26,695 nt of DNA from a virus: IMG/VR virus record IMGVR_UViG_3300030380_005869, positions 7,332-34,026 of that record, one strand, 5' to 3'. The position numbers and the translations under genes were made by a program. The notes under the pieces were generated by a model. The model was given only the letters and a program-made list of their open reading frames with translations. It did no database searches and was not told the origin of the DNA. Numbering within the stretch: the stretch's first letter is position 1; each line of letters starts with the position of its first letter. Positions 7,779-13,034 of the stretch are shown here, in pieces.

Positions 7779-7973
7779 CTAACTCCTTAATACATTGCCA
7801 CGAACTCGTGGTATTTTCTTTGGTGCATGTTGGTAGCACTTATTGTTGTGATTATACTTACTCATTATTTGCTCACAATCTTTTTCTTCGCATACTCTAT
7901 TTTCACCATAGACAACATTTTTTCTATTTCTACCTGTAGGCTTTGCTCCTGTCATATAAAGATTACTAGACAT
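7779..7973 (-). CDS. Small Cys/His (zinc-finger-like) protein
   Basis: The 64-residue product has a C-x4-C-x12-C-x2-H pattern (Cys 28, Cys 33, Cys 46, His 49) around CEQIMSKYNHNNKCYQH. This looks like the small RYN/KYN-type Cys-His modules seen in actinobacterial and phage proteins. Flanks are basic (TGRNRKN and PKKIPRVRG). The start chosen is the ATG at 7973, which shares its A with the TAA of the lysozyme gene (TAATG) and has an AGGAGG-type site 8 bases upstream; an ATG 21 bases earlier would be buried in the lysozyme gene and lacks this site. Nucleic acid binding is possible but inferred. Confidence 0.7.
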   Translation of the reverse strand: MSSNLYMTGAKPTGRNRKNVVYGENRVCEEKDCEQIMSKYNHNNKCYQHAPKKIPRVRGNVLRS

Positions 7974-8518
7974 TAATATCCCTCCTCTCTCCATCTTTTT
8001 TCAAAATATTGTGGATTACCCCAACACCATTTACTAGAGTTCCAGTCTCTAAAATCTTTTTTTGTATAAATATCTTCTGCTAAATGAGAAGCCATTTTTA
8101 TATTTATATAAGGTACAAACTGAGCTTTTTGAAATTTAAACCCTCCTGCAATAAAAGGTCCATCATGTAAATCATAAGGAATACCTTGATAAGTTAAAAC
8201 ATCTTGATTCCACATTGGCATATCAAACATTTCAGCAACCCAATTCCATGTATTAGGTATAAATTGCATTATTCCAGAATCATTATCTTCTTTTCTAAAT
8301 GCTGTATTTTTGCCTCTACTTTCACACCAACCAATTCTTAGTGCTTTATAATAATGTTTTTCATCATAATGCTCAACAATAAAAGGGACATGTTCAATCA
8401 TAGTAAAAGGCAATATATCAGTACATTCTTTAGTATTTTGAATTAATTCTTTGTTTTCTACTATAGGTACTTCTGGGGTACCAAAACTAGCCAAAAAAAT
8501 CATACAACTTGTTATCAT
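7973..8518 (-). CDS. Lysozyme-like lytic transglycosylase (probable endolysin or virion lysin)
   Basis: This 181-residue enzyme likely cleaves the glycan strands of peptidoglycan. The SLT/goose-lysozyme-like core is clear: LRIGWCESRG with catalytic Glu 66, then SGIMQFIPNTWNWVA (residues 81-95), and a late DWNSSKWCWG (158-167). Cys 65 and Cys 165 could pair. The first ~15 residues (MITSCMIFLASFG) are hydrophobic but nearly uncharged, so this could be a weak or unusual export signal; a classic lipobox is not evident. The gene lies opposite to the structural genes and has its own consensus promoter just upstream plus an AAGGA ribosome site 6 bases before the ATG. No holin is visible beside it. 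CES before the core is common in actinobacterial lysozymes. Confidence 0.82.
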   Translation of the reverse strand: MITSCMIFLASFGTPEVPIVENKELIQNTKECTDILPFTMIEHVPFIVEHYDEKHYYKALRIGWCESRGKNTAFRKEDNDSGIMQFIPNTWNWVAEMFDMPMWNQDVLTYQGIPYDLHDGPFIAGGFKFQKAQFVPYINIKMASHLAEDIYTKKDFRDWNSSKWCWGNPQYFEKRWREEGY

Positions 8519-8541
8519 ATTTTTCCTTTATTCATAACACC

Positions 8542-8570
8542 ATTGTATCTTATGATTTGGTTTTTGTCAA
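8542..8570 (-). promoter_or_regulatory. Consensus sigma70-type promoter for the lysozyme-SET operon
   Basis: On the minus strand TTGACA (8570-8565) is followed after exactly 17 bases by TACAAT (8547-8542), five of six matches to TATAAT. Transcription would start near 8535, leaving a short leader with an AAGGA site before the lysozyme ATG at 8518. The -35 box contains the TGA stop of the upstream 84-aa gene, so the operon can be expressed separately from that gene. Confidence 0.75.
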
Positions 8571-8821
8571 GGATTTATATTAATTGCGTTTTGAACAGCT
8601 TCGTTTTCAGAATTACCAGTTACAGATGTAAAGTAATCATTAACAAAACGACCATATTTATCTTGTTTTTGTATAAATATTTCTGCTTCCCAGCAGTTTG
8701 TATATTTATTCCAAGACAAGTTTATAGTTTTATCACCAATTTTCATTAGTTTTTGTAGCTCGTCTACAGCAATTATTTCGGGTTCTGCTACCAAAATAGC
8801 TTCTCCTTCTTTGTTACACAC
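8567..8821 (-). CDS. Small unknown protein, first gene of leftward cassette
   Basis: The 84-residue product has an N-terminal hydrophobic-acidic part (AILVAEPEIIAVDELQKLM) and a strand-rich part with Trp and aromatic residues (SWNKYTNCWEAEIFIQ, then YFTSVTGNSENEAVQNA). I do not recognise a family. Start choice is uncertain. GTG at 8821 lies only 5 bases after a perfect TATAAT, so the message could be leaderless. Alternatively TTG at 8794 has a good AAGGAG site 8 bases upstream (8808-8803), which would give 75 residues. The coding frame, promoter and position as the first leftward gene make it likely real. Confidence 0.6.
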   Translation of the reverse strand: MCNKEGEAILVAEPEIIAVDELQKLMKIGDKTINLSWNKYTNCWEAEIFIQKQDKYGRFVNDYFTSVTGNSENEAVQNAININP

Positions 8822-8825
8822 TCTT

Positions 8826-8831
8826 ATTATA
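8826..8831 (-). promoter_or_regulatory. TATAAT -10 box for the leftward 84-aa gene
   Basis: A perfect TATAAT reads leftward at 8831-8826. The position 17 bases upstream is TTTATT, a poor -35, so this may be a weak or activator-dependent promoter. Its expected start point (about 8819) falls on the GTG start codon. It lies in the same intergenic region as the strong rightward promoter, making a divergent control region of 104 bases. Confidence 0.45.
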
Positions 8832-8870
8832 GCACCTTTTGACAGAAAAATAAAAAAAATGAAAAAAAAC

Positions 8871-8899
8871 TTGACAATATTCTAGTATTATGGAATAAT
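8871..8899 (+). promoter_or_regulatory. Consensus promoter for the rightward regulator gene
   Basis: TTGACA at 8871-8876 is followed by a 17-base spacer and AATAAT at 8894-8899, five of six matches to TATAAT. Expected start is near 8906, giving a ~20-base leader that contains AGGAGG at 8916-8921 just before the ATG at 8926. Spacing and both boxes are close to ideal, so this is one of the strongest promoters in the window. Confidence 0.75.
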
Positions 8900-8925
8900 T
8901 GGTATAGAAACGAATAGGAGGATAA

Positions 8926-9642
8926 ATGAAACCAACGCTAGACCAAGCAGAGTTTCTATTTAAAAGATTCCCAGATAAAACCCTTAGAGAATGGGCAGAA
9001 GATTGGGAAATGTCTCATGAAAATGTAAGACTGATGAAAATCAAGCTAGGCGTACCTACTAGTAAAAAAGTAGATTACAACGCAGATATAGCTAGACAAA
9101 TAGTTGAATACATTAGAGAAGGAAAAGGTACTGTAAATACTGCTAGAACTTATGAACATTACAATTTTGGCAAAGTAACTTTTAAAAATTGGATGAAAAA
9201 GAATCCATCACTTGCAAATGAAGTTGATATTGCAACAAAGCAAGCTTATGAGAGAAAGCTAAATCCTACTCATAAACGATGTGCTACCACAGGAGAATGG
9301 CTACCTGTATCAGAGTTTTACAAAGACAAGAATACATTAGATGGATATTCTGTTCGAAGTAAAAAAGTTGTAAAAGATATGGCTCGTAAATATTATTATG
9401 ACAGAAATGTACCAGAGCCAACAGTGCAAGAAAAAATATGTTCTGGTGTTCCAGAGTTAGGGCCATTACCACAAGAGTATTTTGCAAAAAATACTAGAAG
9501 TGCAAGTGGGCTACAAACATATTCAAAGAAATTTCAAGGCTTATATCAAAAGTATTTAAGAGAAGGTTTTGATAGTGCTTTTGATATGGCTAAAAATGAA
9601 ACTTTATTGTATTTTAAAGAACTTGGATTTTCCCCTAAGTAG
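8926..9642 (+). CDS. Putative helix-turn-helix DNA-binding protein
   Basis: The 238-residue protein begins with a helix-turn-helix-like segment (KTLREWAEDWEMSHENVRLMK, residues 18-38, with LGVP after it). A second helical repeat at 54-100 (ARQIVEYIREGKGTV, then TFKNWMKKNPSLANEV) has a similar look. Residues 117-160 (KRCATTGEWLPVSEFYKD, then ARKYYYDRN) resemble the small zinc region of phage endonuclease VII-like proteins, but only one Cys remains, so it seems degenerate. The C-terminus is helical. The gene has a consensus promoter, a perfect AGGAGG site and its own terminator, so it forms a one-gene transcription unit. It may control the divergent cassette; that is inference. Alternatives are a homing-type or packaging-related DNA-binding protein. 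Confidence 0.6.
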   Translation: MKPTLDQAEFLFKRFPDKTLREWAEDWEMSHENVRLMKIKLGVPTSKKVDYNADIARQIVEYIREGKGTVNTARTYEHYNFGKVTFKNWMKKNPSLANEVDIATKQAYERKLNPTHKRCATTGEWLPVSEFYKDKNTLDGYSVRSKKVVKDMARKYYYDRNVPEPTVQEKICSGVPELGPLPQEYFAKNTRSASGLQTYSKKFQGLYQKYLREGFDSAFDMAKNETLLYFKELGFSPK

Positions 9643-9665
9643 TACTAATACATTAAAGTAAGATG

Positions 9666-9692
9666 CCCCCTCTGCTGAGGGGGTTTTCTTTT
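9666..9692 (+). terminator. Strong intrinsic terminator
   Basis: CCCCCTC (9666-9672) pairs with GAGGGGG (9677-9683) across a TGCT loop, followed by a T-rich run TTTTCTTTT at 9684-9692. It lies 24 bases after the stop of the regulator gene and closes that unit, keeping its strong promoter from driving the tail genes. Confidence 0.9.
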
Positions 9693-9700
9693 GGTATAAT
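9692..9700 (+). promoter_or_regulatory. Extended -10 promoter for the tail genes
   Basis: TGGTATAAT (9692-9700) is a perfect TATAAT with the TGn extension. It lies directly after the terminator, using its last T. No -35 is needed for this class and none is seen. The predicted start point about 7 bases downstream coincides with the ATG at 9707, so the first tail-module message may be leaderless. No ribosome site is present before that ATG. Confidence 0.62.
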
Positions 9701-9706
9701 ATCAGT

Positions 9707-10048
9707 ATGCCAAAAGTACCAACATCATTATTAAATGAAACAATTTCAATACAAAGTCTTACTGGTTCTGCAGTTGATGACAGGGGATTATCTACAGCTA
9801 GTTTTGGTTCTGGAACATCAGTTCAAGCAAAATTAATTGAAGTAGGTGGTTCTATTGAAAGCGAAACAGAAGGAAGAATAGAAAGAAATGAAGAATTTAA
9901 AGTAATTGTTCCGTCTTCCACTACAGTAAGTCTTGCAGATAGAGTTGTTTTTAACTCAACAAATTACAATATAAGAAATGTAAAATCTGTCAAAGACCGT
10001 TTTGGAAATGAATTTTATAAAGAACTTCGTATAGACTCTGGATTCTAA
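9707..10048 (+). CDS. Head closure (head-tail joining) protein
   Basis: The 113-residue protein opens LLNETISIQSLTGSAVDDRGL, the typical start of SPP1 gp16/HK97 gp7-like head closure proteins. It continues with alternating strands (VQAKLIEVGG, FKVIVPSSTTVSLADRVVF, YNIRNVKSVKD), as expected for their small beta-barrel. This protein would seal the head below the connector ring. It is separated from the gp6-like connector by the accessory cassette, whereas in most phages the two are adjacent. The ATG lacks a ribosome site and sits at the predicted transcription start. Its stop overlaps the next ATG by one base (TAATG). Confidence 0.75.
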   Translation: MPKVPTSLLNETISIQSLTGSAVDDRGLSTASFGSGTSVQAKLIEVGGSIESETEGRIERNEEFKVIVPSSTTVSLADRVVFNSTNYNIRNVKSVKDRFGNEFYKELRIDSGF

Positions 10049-11046
10049 TGGCATCTAAAGCTGTTTTAAAAATGAGTAGGTCCTTAAGGACAGGTAGACA
10101 AGGCGTTTCTAGCCCAAGATTTAATTTTAAAGAAATAAAAAAACTTACAGATTTAAGAAGTTTTTTCTATGAGTATTCTATATTTGTTGGAGACTTGACT
10201 TCACTTCCGGGTGTTCCTTCTTTACAGATAACAAACAAACTAAGAAATGGTTTTCTAAAAACAGGTCGTATTATGGGTGACTTAAGTGCTGCAGCAAATA
10301 CAATGAAAAAATTATCTGATGGTGTAGAAATGTCAGATTTTGAAGGTGCAGGAGAAAGAGCTTTCAGAAGATTTGGTGGTAGGACTACTGGTAAAGTGTT
10401 GATGTCTATTCCCGGAAGTAATGTTTTTTCTCGTGGAGCAAGGTCTGTAGTGGGTGCTAATATGCAAAAAGAATTTGACAATGTAACAAAAAAAATATTT
10501 AGAACTAATCAACCAGATAACACGCCTCTGTCGAAAGCAGTAGGAAGAATTGATTTTAATTCATTAAGTAGAAATTCAAAAGTACAAAGAGTTATTGAAG
10601 AAGTTACTGAGGATATTGTTAGACAAGCTCATAACTTTACACCAGTCAAAACAGGGAAGCTTAGAGGTTCTTTAAGAGCAGAATTAAAACACGAACCAGT
10701 AAAAGGTGGTTCTATACCAGTTGGTCAAGCGAAAATAGGTGGAAGTGGAATTGATTATGCATTAAAAATAGAATTTGGTGAAGGTAAGGGATTTAATGTA
10801 GGAGCATCAGCAACAAAAAAATTATTTCCCTCTATTCCTCCAGCTGCTCAAGCTTTGAGAGCAAATAAAACAAACAGAAGAGCTGTCAATAAAGCTACAG
10901 GTAAAGGTGCTATGATGAGAAGAGGTGCGACTATTGCTCATAATAATTTAGCTTCTAGTGGTTTGCTTGGAAAAATTACAGGCAAGCAAGATGATGTAAA
11001 TAAAATTATATCTGACGCAATAGGCCTTAAGTTAGGAATTAAATAA
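10048..11046 (+). CDS. gp10-like neck/tail completion protein with N-terminal extension
   Basis: The C-terminal part (about residues 190-260) has the HK97 gp10-like signature: a helix, then FTPVKTGKLRGSLRAEL, then IGGSGIDYALKIEFGEG. That family joins head and tail and is usually 110-180 residues long. Here the protein is 332 residues with ~185 extra at the N-terminus, basic and Gly/Ser-rich (RSLRTGRQGVSSPRFNFKEIKK), with a helical middle (LRNGFLKTGRIMGDLSAAANTMKKL) and no recognised domain. The C-terminus is also basic (TGKGAMMRRGATIAHN). Its place between head closure and tail terminator matches. It overlaps both neighbours by one base. Confidence 0.76.
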   Translation: MASKAVLKMSRSLRTGRQGVSSPRFNFKEIKKLTDLRSFFYEYSIFVGDLTSLPGVPSLQITNKLRNGFLKTGRIMGDLSAAANTMKKLSDGVEMSDFEGAGERAFRRFGGRTTGKVLMSIPGSNVFSRGARSVVGANMQKEFDNVTKKIFRTNQPDNTPLSKAVGRIDFNSLSRNSKVQRVIEEVTEDIVRQAHNFTPVKTGKLRGSLRAELKHEPVKGGSIPVGQAKIGGSGIDYALKIEFGEGKGFNVGASATKKLFPSIPPAAQALRANKTNRRAVNKATGKGAMMRRGATIAHNNLASSGLLGKITGKQDDVNKIISDAIGLKLGIK

Positions 11047-11498
11047 TGGTACAACAATTACCGGACGCAGAAGTAATGTTTAGAACTTGGGCTTTGGCTC
11101 AATCAGAAATATCCGCTCTAGTAGGAACAAGAATTGCTACTAGATTACCAAATGGTGGTACTTTACCTTTTTTGACTGTTGCACAATTAGGTGGAACTCC
11201 GAGTGCAGATGAAGCTTTAATTTATGAAGCCAATTTGTTTATAGACGCTTATGGAGGAAAATATGGCAGTACTGGTTCAAAAGGGCAGCCAGATTATGCA
11301 CAAGCTTATGATTTAGCTTCCAAAACTGTAGCTAACTGTTTTGATACAAAGCCAAAAAAATATACTAGCACTGGTGGCGAAGTTGCAACAATACACGGTT
11401 TTAATAATATATCTGGACCATCAAGGATAGAAGAACCAGAGCTCGGTTTAGCACGCTATAATATAGAAGTAGTAATGATATATGGAGCAAATTCATAA
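11046..11498 (+). CDS. Tail terminator protein
   Basis: The 150-residue protein begins PDAEVMFRTWALAQSEISALVGTRIATRLP and continues TLPFLTVAQLGGTPSADEALIYEANLFIDAYGG. That is the pattern of DUF3168/gpU-like tail terminator (completion) proteins, in which a helix and a sheet form a hexameric cap on the tail tube. The central helix (QAYDLASKTVANCF) and the final strand (ARYNIEVVMIYGA) also fit. Position right after the gp10-like gene supports the call. It overlaps both neighbouring genes by one base, consistent with coupled translation. Confidence 0.75.
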   Translation: MVQQLPDAEVMFRTWALAQSEISALVGTRIATRLPNGGTLPFLTVAQLGGTPSADEALIYEANLFIDAYGGKYGSTGSKGQPDYAQAYDLASKTVANCFDTKPKKYTSTGGEVATIHGFNNISGPSRIEEPELGLARYNIEVVMIYGANS

Positions 11499-11776
11499 TG
11501 AAAAATATTAAGTTAAATCCGTTTGTAAGGGATTTCGACTCTATTAGGGACGAAAAACTTGATGTCATTATTGGAAAAGAATGGACAGAAGTAAAAGAAT
11601 CTGATTGGAAAAGGCTTAAAGAAGCAACAACCAAGCAAGGTGATATTTTAATTCCAACATTTGTTTCTGAAGATGAAGGAATGGGAGAAATCAAAAATTT
11701 AGTTTCTCAAAAAGAAACTATTAATAACGATGATGAGTGGTATGGTGCCGACGAACAAGTAGAAGAAGAAGAGTGA
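11498..11776 (+). CDS. Small acidic unknown protein in tail module
   Basis: This 92-residue protein has a possible small folded part with IIGKEWTEVKESDWKRLKEATTKQG and then an acidic, likely unstructured C-terminus (DDEWYGADEQVEEEE). I do not recognise a family. It overlaps the tail terminator by one base and lies just before the tail tube gene, a place where small accessory tail or decoration proteins occur. Nothing else in the sequence points to its job. Confidence 0.62.
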   Translation: MKNIKLNPFVRDFDSIRDEKLDVIIGKEWTEVKESDWKRLKEATTKQGDILIPTFVSEDEGMGEIKNLVSQKETINNDDEWYGADEQVEEEE

Positions 11777-11810
11777 CAAACTCTTTATAAGTATAGGTAG
11801 GTATAAGTAA

Positions 11811-12410
11811 ATGGCACAAAGTATTACAGAAGTAATCTTAGGAACAGGTAACTTGTTTGTGGCTAGTGAAGGAGATATAAATGCAGGAACTGCAGAATTT
11901 CCAACTAACCCAGCAACAACACCTAATGCATCTTATTGGGATAATGTAGGTTTCTCAGAAGGTGGATTTTCCTTAGAGTACGATAAGACTTTTGAGGACA
12001 TCATGGTAGCAGAAGAAGTTGACCCTATTAAGACAATTAAAACTGCCCAAGAAGTCAGAATAACTGGAGAATTAGCCCAAGCATCTTTAAGAAGTTTAAA
12101 GTTTGCAATGGCTGGCGGTACCACAACAGCAAATGCACCAGCATCTGGGTACACAACATTAGTTCCACCAACAACAGACTCTTTTGAAGAAAAGTCTTTG
12201 TTGTTAAGAGTTAATGCTCCGGGACACGACGAAGCTGGAACTGCTAAAGTGAGAGACATTCATGTTCCTCGAGCAGTCAATGTGGGTGCATTCTCAATGA
12301 CACACGCAAAGGCACCACAAAAGGTAACAATTACTATTGAATATAAAGTATTGAAACCTAACACAGGTGCTCCATTCGCAAATATATTTAAAATTATTGA
12401 CACTGTTTAA
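11811..12410 (+). CDS. Major tail (tube) protein
   Basis: The 199-residue product is the likely subunit of the tail tube. It is strand-rich with typical tube-protein features: an N-terminal GTGNLFVASEG, an internal NVGFSEGGFSLEYDKTFEDIMVAEEVDPIKT loop-strand region, the ITGELAQASLRSLKFAMAGG helix, and a C-terminal KVTITIEYKVL strand. Size and position before the frameshifted chaperone and tape measure genes are exactly where the tube gene is expected. A weak GGTAGGTA purine stretch precedes the ATG. Fold assignment rests on pattern and context, not on a search. Confidence 0.82.
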   Translation: MAQSITEVILGTGNLFVASEGDINAGTAEFPTNPATTPNASYWDNVGFSEGGFSLEYDKTFEDIMVAEEVDPIKTIKTAQEVRITGELAQASLRSLKFAMAGGTTTANAPASGYTTLVPPTTDSFEEKSLLLRVNAPGHDEAGTAKVRDIHVPRAVNVGAFSMTHAKAPQKVTITIEYKVLKPNTGAPFANIFKIIDTV

Positions 12411-12435
12411 TAATTAAAACGATTAGGAGGTATTG

Positions 12436-12774
12436 ATGTCAGAATTTATAGATTTTGACGAAGCGGTAGAAGAAGCCGACGATAAAAAGTTATCTTTCAA
12501 GGTAGCTGGTAAAGTGTATGAAGCACCTAGTCAGCTACCAGCGAAAGTAGTGTTAACACAATTAAAGTTAACAAACGAACAAGGTGGCATTGAGCAGAAA
12601 AATCTCGGTGAATGGCTAACAGCCTTAATTGGTGAAGATATATTCAACGATATGCTCGATAACGGAGTTAGCTGGCCTCAATTAGAAAAGGTCCTTAACT
12701 ACTTGTTAGTTGAATATGGGGTTATTCCGAAGACTGAAGAAGTCGAAGGGGGAGAAGAAGAAGACCCAAAATAA
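12436..12774 (+). CDS. Tail assembly chaperone, short (gpG-like) product
   Basis: The 112-residue zero-frame product (FDEAVEEADDKKLSFKVAGKVYEAP, then LGEWLTALIGEDIFNDML and VLNYLLVEYGV) looks like the N-terminal domain of tail assembly chaperones that coat the tape measure during tail assembly. It ends in an acidic tail (EEVEGGEEEDPK). The ATG at 12436 is preferred over the TTG at 12433, because AGGAGG at 12425-12430 lies 5 bases from the ATG and only 2 from the TTG. The last two sense codons sit on a slippery CCCAAAA just before TAA, which would extend some copies into the -1 frame. Confidence 0.85.
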   Translation: MSEFIDFDEAVEEADDKKLSFKVAGKVYEAPSQLPAKVVLTQLKLTNEQGGIEQKNLGEWLTALIGEDIFNDMLDNGVSWPQLEKVLNYLLVEYGVIPKTEEVEGGEEEDPK

Positions 12775-13034
12775 ATATTACTTATAGTGATATTTTACAA
12801 AGATGGCCTGCTGTTGAAGCAGACTTTCATAGGTTTTTTAACTTAGCTCCATTCGATTGTTCTTGGAGAAAATTCAAGAATTTAATATTTAGTTTAGTAT
12901 CTGAAGAGTCCTCATTTTATGCACCTTACTTAAAAGAAATGTATGAAGATATGAGAGAAAATTCAGAATCAAGCGAATCACCAAAAGTGCAAATTTCTCT
13001 TGAAGATGCAATGAAAGACTTAGGTATAGATTGA
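12436..13034 (+). CDS. Tail assembly chaperone, frameshifted (gpGT-like) fusion product
   Basis: Minus-one slippage at 12765-12771 joins the 112-residue N-terminal product to 87 more residues, giving 199 in total. The extension reads INITYSDILQRWPAVEADFH at first, includes FDCSWRKFKNLIF, and ends ISLEDAMKDLGID. That is a helical domain typical of gpT-like regions (short proline/aromatic-rich entry, Trp, acidic end). The 256 bases between the zero-frame stop and the tape measure gene would otherwise be empty and have no good start codon, which supports the fusion. Lambda-type phages use the minor fusion to recruit tail tube subunits. The TGA overlaps the proposed TTG start of the tape measure gene. 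Confidence 0.85.
12765..12771 (+). promoter_or_regulatory. -1 programmed ribosomal frameshift site (CCCAAAA)
   Basis: The heptamer reads C CCA AAA in the chaperone frame, a canonical X XXY YYZ slippery site, and is followed directly by the zero-frame TAA at 12772. Slipping back one base continues as ATA AAT ATT and stays open to TGA at 13032-13034. A purine-rich GGGGGAGAAG about 10 bases upstream (12748-12757) could act as a Shine-Dalgarno-like stimulator, as in E. coli dnaX. No clear downstream pseudoknot was checked. Confidence 0.85.

Noticed and set aside
7625-7939. Open + strand frame of 104 residues across the leftward cassette
   Set aside because: Its translation is rich in Phe, His and Leu without domain sense, lacks a ribosome site, and lies opposite three leftward frames that have good ribosome sites and Cys motifs.
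8514-8534. Six-codon leader frame (MNKGKI) ahead of the lysozyme start
   Set aside because: It contains the ribosome site itself and is too short to judge; probably chance in AT-rich DNA.
8543-8749. Plus-strand frame of 68 residues opposite the 84-aa gene
   Set aside because: Composition is Phe/Ile/Tyr-rich reverse-shadow type and it runs through the leftward promoter without its own signals.
8839-8867. Second TTGACA (8839-8844) as a rightward promoter
   Set aside because: The position 17 bases downstream is a plain A-run with no -10 match.
10167-10481. Minus-strand frame of 104 residues inside the gp10-like gene
   Set aside because: The + strand gene has clear family motifs and operon overlaps; the reverse frame has low-information composition.
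12433-12435. TTG at 12433 as the chaperone start
   Set aside because: It lies only two bases from AGGAGG; the ATG three bases later has proper spacing.
12742-12757. GGGGGA run as the slippery site
   Set aside because: In the chaperone frame it reads A GGG GGA, which breaks the X XXY YYZ pattern; CCCAAAA further on fits exactly.
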